From Haematococcus lacustris (taxonomy: Eukaryota; Chlorophyta; Chlorophyceae; Chlamydomonadales; Haematococcaceae), in the NCBI GenBank assembly GCA_030144725.1, contig JASKMD010000003.1, forward strand, positions 13,066,376 to 13,130,375: 64,000 nt of DNA, read 5' to 3'. The notes under the pieces are model-generated. The model was not told the DNA's origin, did not search any database, and saw only the letters and a program-made list of their open reading frames with translations. How positions within the stretch are numbered: position 1 is the first letter of the stretch; the number at the start of each line of letters is the position of its first letter. This document shows, in pieces, positions 1 to 10,960 of this stretch. Made by a program: the position numbers and the translations under genes.

Positions 1-98
1 CCCCGCCTTATGTGTCCCCGCACTGTTTGTGTTGACCCCGCCTTGTGTCTTGGCTTGTCAAAATGGCCTGTCAAAATGTCAATTGTGCTTGGCTGCAG

Positions 99-1159
99 GT
101 CATCAAGGTCCCCGAGGGCGCAGTGCTGCGCGGCTGCAAGAAGACCAGGCGCAAGCTGCGGGAGCACCTCCGGCTGCGTTCCGAAATCCACTCCCAGCTC
201 CGCTTCATCGCTTCGCTGTTTGTACTGCGCACTTTTCTCACCTGCCTAGTGGGCTACCCTACCCCCGGCTTCCCCAGCGCCCCTCAGCCTCCAGCCGTGC
301 AGCCCCCCCAACCCCCTGATGCTCCCCCCCTACCCCCCCTACCCCCACGGGCCCCTGCCCAGCCAGCACCTGCCCAGCCTGTCAGCATGGAGTTTGACAC
401 TGACTCTGACTCCGAGTCAGACTGTGGCTCAGAGCCAGAGCCACAGTCTGACTCGGAGTCAGAGTCAGAACCCGAGCCAGTCACGCACCCCCCCCAAAGG
501 CGCTGCAGCGCCCGCCTCGCAGCCCTTGCACCCGCAGCACCCACTGGCCCTCCCTTGCCCCTTGATTGCGAGGACAACCTGATGCTCAGGCAGCTGAAAG
601 ACTTCTGCAAGTTCTTCGCCAACCCAAACTTCCTCACATGCTACAACCAGCTGCAGCGGCGCCTTGTGCGCAAAGGGCAGCGCCGCCACCCCATGCTTAT
701 GCCAGTCTTTGAGGACCCCAGCAACCAAGCGTTGCTAATCAAGCTGCAGGAGCTGGGCAGCATCAACCTGACGGGTGACGCCAACACCATCGGCGCACAC
801 TCCATGCCGCTGGCGGTCAGCATGCAGCAGCACTACTCCAACCCAGGCAAGTGGTTGTGGTGACTGCTGAGCCCAACAAGGGCAAGCCGGCAGCTGAGCC
901 CAACAAGGGCAAGGGCAAGGCTGCCAAGGCCAAGCCAGCACCACAGCCAGGCAGGTGGCTGGACAGGGACTGCAATGCAGCTCTGAACATGCAGCGCATT
1001 GGGGAGGCCAAGTGGCGCCCACTAGAGCTGTGCTTCTGGCCAGAGCAGGGGAAGCTGCCAGCCAAGGGCAAGGAGTACCCTGGCTTGGGGTACAAGCGGC
1101 TGCGAGACAAGCCACCTAAGGCCCAGGAGCAGCAGGAGCAGCCTGCTGAGGCACAGTAA
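99..1159 (+). pseudogene. Fanzor-like (TnpB-related) protein, copy A, internally deleted
   Basis: Fanzors are eukaryotic TnpB-like RNA-guided nucleases carried by transposons. An exon starts after an acceptor at about 98 (GGCTGCAG). It encodes a basic N-terminal segment (KKTRRKLREHLRLRSEIHS), a Pro-rich stretch, an acidic Ser/Asp/Glu tract and a segment ending near 845. A second frame from about 851 holds an Ala/Lys/Pro-rich linker and then the RuvC-III-type motif DRDCNAALNM at about 960. The C-terminus (KWRPLELCFWP, then KGKEYPGLGYKRL) matches copy B at 35.2 kb almost residue for residue. The RuvC-I and RuvC-II segments seen in copy B are absent, so the nuclease cannot be complete. Assigning the N-terminal part to Fanzor rests on position only. 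The 5' end lies off the window. The join near 848 could be an intron or a frameshift. Confidence 0.6.
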
Positions 1160-1590
1160 TGTGTGCCCCCCCATTTGAGCTGTCATCAGCTTGCAATTAG
1201 TGCATGTTTTGTCATGCCAACTCTACATCATAGCCCTCGGGTCAGGCAATAGTGTAGGTGGTAGGCGGCTTATGTGCCATGTGCACTGGGTTTACTCCAC
1301 ACAGCCCAATAACACTGTTTGAGTCGGATCTAGTTCGTGGCTGCTCGTGGCTGCTAGTGGCTGCTAGTAGGTACTTCTGATCCGGCTCAAATGGAGGCCC
1401 TAGTGAGGGACAAGGGGGCTGGTAGGTAGCTGCAGGTATGAGATGTCACGTAGGCTGACGTGGGGCAAAGATGAGGCTGATGATGCAAGGCTGAGACAAT
1501 GCAATTGCAGGTTTCAGCTAGGAGCTAAGAGCCAAGAGCAGTATATCTGGCTGGCGGCTTGCTCAACAAGTAGCTGCAACATAGCTCACT
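1160..1590. repeat. 3' flank of Fanzor copy A; no gene
   Basis: No coding exon is recognisable here. Bases 1200-1290 (TTTGTCATGCCAACTCTA, then GGGTCAGGCAATAG) are repeated with divergence at 18225-18310, downstream of another Fanzor tail. This stretch is therefore probably the element's 3' non-coding end. A short GTGGCTGCT tandem (three units) sits near 1338-1368. Confidence 0.5.
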
Positions 1591-1593
1591 CAC

Positions 1594-1829
1594 CCAGCCC
1601 GCACAGGAGGTAGACGGCCACCACACCCCCAGCCCCCTCCGTGTCCTCCACAAATCGACCAAACACCAGCAGGAAGAAGAGGTTGTTTGACAGGTGCTGG
1701 AGGTTGGCATGCGCAAAGAGATGGGTGACCCACTGCCACCACACAGGGTGGGAGTGGTGCAGGTATAGGGCGGTCATGTGCGGAACATGTAAGACTTTGT
1801 CTGCTAGGAACACGAGAACGTTCAAGGTC
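1594..1829 (-). pseudogene. Rhomboid-family intramembrane protease, fragment
   Basis: One clear exon, bounded by a GCTTGCAG acceptor at 1830 and a GTGAGT donor at 1593, encodes 78 residues. It contains HPVWWQWVTHLFAHANLQHL, then SNNLFFLLVFGR and YLLCGLG. This is the first helix and loop of rhomboid proteases, closest in style to plastid rhomboid-like proteins (WWxxVTxxFxHANxxHLxxN). The catalytic GxSG serine helix and the later His helix should follow at lower coordinates. I find neither between 1160 and 1590, where Fanzor copy A flanks begin. Upstream, an Arg/Ser-rich open frame starts at an ATG at 2188, and another ATG at 2076 gives the right splice phase. Either may be the 5' exon. The gene looks truncated by the neighbouring element, though a distant 3' exon cannot be excluded. 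Confidence 0.65.
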
Positions 1830-2269
1830 CTGCAAGCATGCACGTGGCTCAGGCACCTCAGCTTTGTCTTGTTGTCGTTTGTCTACATGTCAAGCCCGCC
1901 AGCCTGGTATGGCTGCTGGGCATCGTGCCTGTATGAAGGCAGTGTGCCTGGCTGTCTGTGGCTGTAGCTGTCTTTGGCTTTGCGCACATATCTGCTTCCC
2001 TGCAGGACCCACATGAGTGCAAACACGCCATTCCCGGCCTCGCCCCCAACTGTTTTCGTCCCAGAGGGACGCGCATCTATGTCGTGTCTCCCCGCGCGGC
2101 AGCTGCGCCCCCGCGGTCGCAGGCTAACCCTCGGTCGGACCGGCAAGGTCGGCCTGCTAAGCTTATATGTGGGCCTGACGCTTTGCATAGAGCCACGTTT
2201 AGCCAAGCTGTACTTATGCTCGTGTAATCGCTAAGTAATCACACCATGAGCATCAAGTGGTTCCCGGCT

Positions 2270-2368
2270 TGTGACAACCTGGTGAATTGCGCGTGATGAG
2301 TCCCCGATGCAGTTCTCTATTGACTCCATCTTCTTTCTTCTCGTGTACAAGCTTTCTCCTTGTAAACT
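2270..2368 (+). pseudogene. Decayed duplicate of the exon 1/intron 1 junction of the 2574 gene
   Basis: Bases 2270-2368 repeat 2709-2800 with scattered changes. Shared pieces include the coding end (AATTGCGCGTG), CGATGCAGTT in the intron and GTGTACAAGCTTTCT. The donor GTAAGT has become ATGAGT and the reading frame ends at a TGA. This is a tandem duplication remnant with no function of its own visible. Confidence 0.65.
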
Positions 2369-2573
2369 ACATGCTCGAGACACATAGCAATTGCACAGTC
2401 CATTTGCACTAGCCTGAGAGAACTGCTACCATGGGTGCCACAATAGCCCTAAAGTAGTGCATATACCTTCGACTAGAGACATCCCCGTACACATGCTCGA
2501 CATGGGCTTATAAGTCAGAGTATACATTTGGGTGGCCCGCTAGGCTACGCTAAGCAAGAAAAGCCGTGTCGCG

Positions 2574-3218
2574 ATGCAGCGCATCCTATTCCTGTGTAGC
2601 GCGCTGTGCACCATCGCGTCTGCGTCTGCGGCTTTAATCGCGCCAGGGCCCTGGGACCTTTACATTAAAGGCCCGCTTGAATGCATCAAAACTGCAAATG
2701 CAACGTCCTGTGACATCCTGGAGAATTGCGCGTGGTAAGTGACCGATGCAGTTTACTATCAACTCAGCTTCTGTCTTCTTGTGTACAAGCTTTCTTGTTA
2801 ACATCTTGATGGCGCTGCATATGGCGCTGCGTATGGCGCTGCATAGATGATCGTTCGTGACATCGCTCCTCTTCACCCTCGCAGGTGTGCCAGTAGCGGC
2901 ATCGGGACAGGGTGCTACCCCTTGGGCGCTGCCAAGATCCTGCCCCGTACCTACTTCACCTGTGACAAGCTCCCTGAGCACCCAGCAGAGGGGCAGGACC
3001 CTGGCCTGTTGCACAAGGCGTTCAACTCTGTTCTGAACGTCTTGGGGTCCCCAAGGCTGTTCCCTGGGGCAGATCTGTGCGACAAGAAGCCAGAAGGGAG
3101 CTGCGCCGCCCCTGACTGTGTGTGGTGCACCAGTGCAGCCGTAGGAGGTGGTTGCTACACGCCTGCCCAGGCCAAGATGCTGCCCTCTGCCATTTTCAAG
3201 TGCAAGTCACAGGCTTGA
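2574..3218 (+). CDS. Small secreted Cys-rich protein with two PSI-like repeats
   Basis: Two exons, 2574-2734 and 2885-3218, join in phase (GCG TG|G TGT) across a GTAAGT...CTCGCAG intron to give 164 residues. The ATG at 2574 starts a classic signal peptide (MQRILFLCSALCTIASASA). Two copies of a Cys-rich module follow, at about residues 46-85 and 125-160, sharing the pattern C-x(4-5)-C-x-W-C-x-S, then G-x-G-C-Y, A-K-x-L-P and F-x-C (CAWCASSGIGTGCYP; CVWCTSAAVGGGCYTPAQAK). I know similar WC/GCY/LP/FxC modules only from uncharacterised secreted eukaryotic proteins, so no function is assigned. There is no membrane segment after the signal peptide. A TATA-like CTTATAAG lies about 65 bases upstream. 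Confidence 0.8.
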
Positions 3219-3614
3219 CTTGCTGGCTTTTCCAGGAGCTCAGCTGGCCTACCTGGCACCAAATTAGCCTAGCTGTGCGCCCGCTGTGAGATCTTCCTCT
3301 GTTGGTTTCTGTGTAGTTTGTTGCCGCTGCCATGGGTAGGGAGCGGCATGTATCATGATATCTCATGATACGCGTATATGGACTATTAGGCATATCATGA
3401 TTATCATGATACAGTTTATGATGCATCCCAAGTCATCTTGGCGACCCTAGTTCGACTCTTGGTAACCGCAGAATCTCAAGGTTTTCGAAGGATGCAACTC
3501 GCTCGTAGCAACAGGTCGCAACTCACGAATACGCTCCATGAACGGACTGCATTCGCTCTCAATGGGAGTGACAAGGCGCTGCAACTTGAGACATTACAGC
3601 CACATTACTGCTAC
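3219..3614. other. Intergenic, AT-rich palindromic stretch
   Basis: No gene seen. Around 3348-3415 there are repeated TATCATGATAC-type palindromes. The 13-mer ATGTATCATGATA (3348-3360) recurs inverted at 5656-5668, on the far side of the hAT-like transposase remnant. Confidence 0.5.
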
Positions 3615-3889
3615 GGCCAGCCTGCTGCTCACACCCACACACCGTGACACACGGCATGCTAAGAGTCCTGGGCGGCTGCTAGGCCCAGTGCCACACATGG
3701 CCAGCCTGCTGCTCACACCCACACATGGCACACTAAGAGTCCTGGGCGGCTGCTAGGCTCAGTGCCACACATGGCCAGCCTGCTGCTCACACCCACACAT
3801 GACACGCTAAGAGTCCTGGGCGGCTGCTAGGCTCAGTGCCACACATGGCCAGCCTGCTGCTCACACCCACACATGGTACGCTAGCGGCA

Positions 3890-3900
<11 letters not shown>
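3615..3900. repeat. 74-bp tandem repeat, about 3.7 units
   Basis: Units start at 3615, 3699, 3773 and 3847 with GGCCAGCCTGCTGCTCAC. Spacing is 84, 74 and 74 bases, the first unit carrying a 10-base insertion. The array abuts the 3' end of the hAT-like transposase remnant. Confidence 0.85.
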
Positions 3901-5483
<1,583 letters not shown>

Positions 5484-5840
5484 GACGCCGGTGCACGATA
5501 CACTGCCCGCCAGAACCCAGGACTGCCCGCCAACTGCCGCCTAACTGCCACCCGAACCTCAGCGCGCACGGTTACGACCAGTGCGCGAGGGACATAGGGT
5601 CCCCACAGGCGTCTTGCGCTGCAGAAACAGGGCTTATAATGAAACATAATGATATTATCATGATACATAGTCTCGGCTGTAATATGATACAGCCCGGGAC
5701 GCTCCTTAGCCATGGGTCGCCATCGCAACGAATGGAAGGCAATAGTGTGGAGGTTGATCTTGTTGCCCCTCGTCACTTCGTGCTAACACTTTTCATGTGC
5801 TAGCCATGCTCTGCTTCACGTGCTTGGCCACGCCCTCAGG
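5484..5840. other. Flank of the nested transposon; no gene
   Basis: No coding signal is convincing here. The stretch holds the right-hand inverted 13-mer TATCATGATACAT (5656-5668) and ends with CCCTCAGG (5833-5840), the left target-site duplication of the hAT-type element. Confidence 0.5.
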
Positions 5841-7046
5841 CAGTGATGGGTAATACAAGATACGTGTATCGATACCGATACGTATTTTTTGTATAATACA
5901 AGAATACACGTATCGTATTAAAAAATACAAGTGCCGGCCGGCAAGTTGCGTGGGCGCCTTCGAAGCAGCTGTTGGTTGCCACCACAACTAGAGTCCGCGC
6001 TAAAGCCATGCCGCACGGGGCTCAAGCCATCGGCCTGCTCCCGGAGCAGTCGGTCGCATGTGCCGGTTTCACATGCAAGAACATCAAAGTTGAGAGGCCC
6101 TGACTTTCCGCCGTCGCTGTCCTGCCCAGCCATCAAGGACAGGCTGCGGGACTGGCTGCGCTGCTCCTAGCTGCTCCTTTCCCGCGTGACATGTAGCCTC
6201 TGTATCTCAGGCGCCCCCAACATGGGGTTGGTGATATGCATGCGATTCCTTACTCAATACTGCACCGTTCTCGATAGCGTTTATCACATTGGCATCGGAG
6301 GTTTAGTCCGCGTTATCTGACCATCAGCGCTAGCCATTGGAGTCTTTGCTCGCGTACTGCCACATGTGCCCGCGAACAAATCACATCGGCGAGACGGGTC
6401 TCCTTGGCACGGTGAGCCACATCGCTGTGACCCCTTCTACCTAGCGTAGTAAGCTGGTTGTGCACAAATGGAATGTCCGGCCGACACCCAACGCGATGCC
6501 TGCCGGGCGTGCAGGGCACCTGGACGGGGCAACTAAAACATCTGGTTGTATTCGCTTCCGCCGAATACATCATTTCGGTCGGCGCACACTAAGGTATCAC
6601 CGGCTTACACCCCCCCCTCCTCCACTGTGTCCACCACTGTGTTGCACCCGTTGCACCTATAGGGAAATCGATACAAAGACCTTGTTCTTGACCCATTGGC
6701 CCATCTATTGAAACAAATTGCACATCAAACAGCCCAGGCCTCAATCAGTTTAACACTTTCAAAGTTACATCATGTTCACCAGGCAGGTTCAAGGCCACGG
6801 CATGCAACGACCCAGCATGCCCGCCCCCCCTCCACCCATCATTGCAGGAGCCCACCTCATCAAGCCTGCCCACCCCCTCCCAGCCCACCCCTCCCAGCCC
6901 AACCCCGCCCAGTCCACCCCTCCCAGCCCAACCACTCCCAGCCCACCCCCTCCAATCCCAACCCCTCCCAGCCTTCCCATCCGCTCCCTTGCTCGCTGCC
7001 TGCTCCCCTTCCCCTCCCCCGCCCCCTCCCAGCCCTAGGCACCACC

Positions 7047-8051
7047 ATGAGGGGTAAGAGGCTTAGCAAGAAGAAGCGCCAACACCTGCAAGAGCTGAAT
7101 GCCTCACCCAAGGCAGGATTTAAGTGTTGCCCCAATGGCTTAAGCCCGGCATCAGCGGCAGCTAATGAACATCCTGATGCGGCACCAGGTGTCACCAGAG
7201 GTGCTGCAGCGGTGTGCTGAGGGTGGCTATGGCATCCCGTCAGGCACTGCAGCCCAGCAGCCCTGCCCATCTCCTGACCCACCCGCGTTCACCACCAACT
7301 TCATTCCCACGCAAGTGGGGCGCTGTGGGAAGCCTGCAGCCAGGACAGCGGCATACCTCGCACAACACTACCTCAGCACAGCCAGGCTGGTGCTGCAGAC
7401 ACAGGTCAGCTTCATGGAGCTTCATGGAGCTTCATGGAGCTGCCTGCGCTGCTGGAGCACATGTCCCTGCACACGCTGAGGACCACCCTCAACAGCGTTG
7501 ATGTGCATGACTTCACGCTACAGATGCCTAAGCTTCGCACTGCGGTGCGGCTGGAGGAGGTGGCTGCAGCCTCAGCCAGTGCACCAGCCAGAGCCGCACG
7601 CAAAGCCACAGCAGCTGCTTGCTGTGTAGGGGGGGTTGTGGTGAATGTGGGGGACCATGCAAGCCAGCAGCGGGTGGCAGCAGCAGCAGCGGCAGCAGGG
7701 TGCAGCCAAGTTTGCCGCCAGGTGCCAGGTGTGCCGCCTCCACAACCCCCCCTGCCCCCACAGCCCCCCCCACATCAGCCACCCCAGCAGCAGGGCCGGA
7801 GCTCGTGGGGCACAGCCCTAGAGGGGCAGATGCTGGCACCCCCCATTGCGTCGCCTCAGGGGCCTATTGCATCACCTGATTTACGGCACATGTATCAGCT
7901 GGCTCTAGCTGCAATCGCCACCCAAGGGCAGGCTGCTCCGGCTCAAGGTAGTGAGCTAGGTGCAGCAACGCCGGCTCCTGGCTTCACGCTACGCAAGCGT
8001 ACCACACCTTATGAGGGGCTGCCCAAGCCAGCTGCAAAGCGCAAGGGGTGA
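7047..8051 (+). CDS. Unknown protein of the TCAGG-ended transposon (frameshifted)
   Basis: An ATG at 7047 gives a basic start (MRGKRLSKKKRQHLQELN), then the frame changes. Coding-looking segments follow in other frames: HQVSPEVLQRCAEGGYGIPS at about 7180, then TAAYLAQHYLSTARLVLQTQ at about 7350, then LLEHMSLHTLRTTLNSVDVH from 7446, a Pro/Gln-rich stretch and a basic end (RKRTTPYEGLPKPAAKRKG, stop at 8051). A 9-base triplication (GAGCTTCAT) at about 7408-7440 lies at one frame boundary. Copy 2 keeps the C-terminal part (39956-40358, minus) but lacks the middle. No transposase catalytic motif is visible, and I do not recognise the family. It could be an accessory or captured protein. Confidence 0.45.
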
Positions 8052-8241
8052 TCCACGAGACTTAGTTAGACAGCCCCCCAGCGCCAACTCAGGTTGTAAA
8101 GTGCGCAACAAAGGCTGTACCGGCCACCTCCCCCAACCACCTGCCAACCGCCTTCGAGCCACATTCCCGCAACCGTTTTCCGATCCGACTGCATCTGCCG
8201 ATGCGCATGCTCGTGTAGAGCAACCTAAGCGGCGCGGGTGG

Positions 8242-9524
8242 TCAGGTCCCACAAGGTCAGGTAAAATGGCTCGAAAAAATGTACCGTCACTTTTTGTCGC
8301 GTATACTGAACTCCAAGAGGTCAAACCGCGACGCCCCGCTGCGGCGTGGTGCTCCGCAGCTTGGACTGCGAGGGACGGGCTAAAGTCAACTTTGCCCCCC
8401 TCCGCGGTATCCTGGCACCAGTGACTCCTTGCACCCTGGCGGTAGTGCACGTGCATACAACAACGCCACAGCGACGAGCGAGGTAGAGCGGTCACTAGTC
8501 GGTCGGTCGGCGTGTCGTGATGGGGTGCCGGCATGCAAATTTGCAGTGCTGTTTTTGAGATCGATTTGTTGCTTGTTGCTGCTACGCATCCGTCTAGTTT
8601 TGGCGCCCTAGCTTTGACGTATGCTCATAGCTCCCACGGGAAGGAATTGCAGTGTATTAAAGCGGCCCTGCGCAGGTTGGGAAGCTCTTAAAATCACAGT
8701 ACGTAGAAACCTTATTTTTGGGCAGGAAGTGCATCAAACGCCGTGCTGACCTGCTGTAGAGATGCAAACGGTGTGCCCCGAGAATCTCGTACACTTTTGG
8801 TAGCGTTATTCTTAGGATTAGCACCCATAGATCACCCAGACATACCTACCATGCTCATGTCTAAATTACCCCATCATCTCGCGCTCACTAGGCTGCGAAA
8901 GTGTAAGAGATTGTTATAATTCCTCCAAGCTACCACCAACGTTCATCAGCGGCGCAAATTATGCAGACTGGCGGCCATTGATAGCGATGGCACCCCGCAC
9001 TAAGCGTAGTAAGAATAGGAAGGATCGGAAAGCATAGGACAGCAAAGGGGAGCATAGGGAAGCATAAGAAAGCATAGGAAGCTCTCGTCGTTCATCAGCC
9101 CTCTCATTAATGTCGTCGAAGGAGAGACCAGAAAAAAACAATTCCTCGGACATGCTGCCTGCAGCTCGTAGTATATGCTTTGATGTGGTGGAGGAGTAGA
9201 GCCATTGCAACGCTTAGACATGTTGCGAGCGAGCTGCGGCAGCCCGATGCGAGATGCGAGCCACCCGGTTAACCGACGTAACCGCCGGCCCTCGCGCTAG
9301 CGCTGTTGTGTACCGTACCTACCAGCACCCGCTTAAAGAAGAGCGCCGCATCCATCTACAGTAACCTTGCCAGCTGGACACTTGGAAAGGGATGGTGGGC
9401 GTCCAGGCCGTGCAGGCCCGTTGATGCAGTAGGCATATCGGGGAGGCTCGCTGATCAAGGCTGTGTAAGCGCGGCATCAAATGGCTCACGGTACATTTTG
9501 CCAAAGAGACCTTGTGGGACCTGA
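8242..9524. mobile_element. Third-level transposon, TCAGG ends, 7-bp target duplication
   Basis: Ends are TCAGGTCCCACAAGGTC (8242-8258) and its inverse GACCTTGTGGGACCTGA (9508-9524). They are flanked by CGGGTGG on both sides (8235-8241 and 9525-9531). The homologous position in copy 2 (39669-39675, reverse) carries a single uninterrupted CGGGTGG, which is the empty site. The 1283-bp interior has lower GC than its host. On the minus strand near 8990-9220 is a frame with LSFDDINERADERRELPML, which may be the start of a lost transposase. Its termini share only TCAGG with the host element, so it is a second family of the same type. Confidence 0.9.
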
Positions 9525-9860
9525 CGGGTGGTCGCAGCGATTACTGCATGCCCCGAACCGGCTCAAATTTGAATTACTAACTTTGATGCTTTGCTGTGCA
9601 CGGCCTACTAACTGGATAATTATTCTGGATGGGTGAAAGGTAGCTGGCTGGGTTGGCTACATACTGAGCCAGCTAGCATTAAATTTGGCGCAGCGAGTGC
9701 AGAGTTACAGCCATCCTACTACCAGGGGTCGGTTTACTGCCATTTTTTGAATGTTGGGGGCGCCTGACTGTATCGCTGTATTGTATCGATACAAAAAATA
9801 CACGTTTTTTCGTGTATTTTCTTGTATTTCCTGTATCGATACATGTATTACCCATCACTG

Positions 9861-10559
9861 CCCTCAGGCCAAGGTCAGTGGTACGGAGAAGCACCTGCGT
9901 CCTGGAAGAGCAAATGAGGTGTAGCTTTGCGGTAACAGTCCACCCGTGTGTTGCTTGTTGAGCAGCAAAACAAATAATCAACATGGAACAAGTTGTTTGA
10001 ATGTGGGTAATCTCACTCTGCTGACTAGCCCCTGAAAGGAGGATCTGCACTGGTTGAAGTCGAGCGTTGCTTTTTTAGCAACTCGGGCTCCAACTAACAA
10101 TCCACGTGAGCAACGTTGTTACAAAAATCTGAGTACAGCAGGGGCGTGCCGGGCTGCGTTAGTAGCAAACAGGGCACAACACACCAGCACCGTCATGGTC
10201 TCGACACATCTTTTAGATTGGCAATGTACATCCTCGCATGCAAAAATGTACATCTAGTCATCACAGCATTACTCCCACCACTTGTGTACCCCACACAACG
10301 AGAAGAGCAGCTGGCATTGCAGCAGCAGCGCCTTGTACAATCTCTTGGTCCCCGACCCGCACCCCACACACTACACTGCTTGAGCTACACTGCCCAATGC
10401 TCAAAGCGCTCTCTAAATCACCTGGCAGCCCTGCATTGCAATCCAGGCTGTAGACCCTGTGGCAGCCATCATGAATGGGCAGACTACCCTGCCGACCCTT
10501 CGCGGCCAGCGCATGCAGATGCATGTATGCACCGCACAATGAGCTGTGCCATGGACTGA
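9861..10559. other. Intergenic; no gene seen
   Basis: Apart from the right 8-bp duplication of the hAT-type element at 9861-9868, I find no splice-consistent coding exon or repeat here. Confidence 0.4.
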
Positions 10560-10960
10560 GCCCAGGCTGAGGTCCACAAGATGTTGAGCGAGCAGCAGCA
10601 GCCAGAGCAGCAGAAGGGGGCAAGGCCAGCTACTTGACTATGCCTTGTGACAGCAGGTCCAGCCTTGCGCGTGCTGACCAAGCCACTGCAGGAGTTTAGC
10701 AGGAGCAGGTTCTGCCGCCATGTCTGCTCCCACAGACCCTTGATCTGCACAAACTGTCGCTGCACCTATAACTCAAGCCCCTGCTGCTGCTGCTGCTGTT
10801 GCTGCTGCTATTGCTGCTGCTGCAGTCAGCCTCAGCGGCTGCCCAGTTTCTTTGATGGCTTGCAGCCCCTGTTGGGCCATGGACTGACGGGGTTGTGCTG
10901 ATGCGCTCTATCAACAACGCTAGCAGCAGCTCCTTCTTGTAAGAGCTGCACTGTTCTTGC
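10560..10960. repeat. Dispersed repeat, first copy (pair with 14625-15010)
   Basis: Bases 10670-10900 align with 14725-14940. Shared blocks include ACCAAGCCAC, GTCTGCTCCCACAGACC-like and AACTGTCGCTGCACCTA sequence, a GCT-rich run and CATGGNCTGACGGGG. The plus-strand frame of both reads C-x-x-C/H then LxCxNCRCTY, but stops and frameshifts differ between the copies. Likely a transposon remnant of unknown class. Confidence 0.55.

Larger units (their letters stand above)
6207..9767 (+). mobile_element. TCAGG-ended DNA transposon, copy 1 (7-bp target duplication)
   Basis: The terminal inverted repeat TCAGGCGCCCCCAACAT (6207-6223) is matched by ATGTTGGGGGCGCCTGA (9751-9767). The direct repeat CTGTATC flanks it exactly (6200-6206 and 9768-9774). 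Copy 2 at 39433-41421 has the same ends and its own 7-bp duplication (CTTCTGG). The interior carries a protein-coding region (about 7037-8051) and a third element at 8242-9524. I cannot assign a superfamily. Seven-base duplications are unusual among described eukaryotic families; Dada (6-7 bp) is the only one I recall, and its snRNA/tRNA target preference is not seen here. Confidence 0.9.
5841..9860. mobile_element. hAT-type non-autonomous element (about 452 bp) split by a nested insertion
   Basis: The left end CAGTGATGGGTAATACA (5841-5857) is repeated inverted at the right end (9844-9860). The 8-bp target-site duplication CCCTCAGG is exact (5833-5840 and 9861-9868). Ends beginning CAGTG and an 8-bp duplication are hallmarks of the hAT superfamily. 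Removing the 7-bp-TSD element nested at 6207-9767 leaves about 452 bases rich in ATACAAG/GTATCGATAC subterminal repeats and no transposase, so this was a MITE. Confidence 0.9.

Noticed and set aside
8000..8534. 181-residue minus-strand protein
   Set aside because: It crosses the junction between the middle and inner transposons and has no conserved motif, so it is an accidental open frame.
10740..10850. Cys-rich secreted peptide (runs of CCCCC)
   Set aside because: The Cys run is a TGC microsatellite, and the paired copy at 14.8 kb has different stops.
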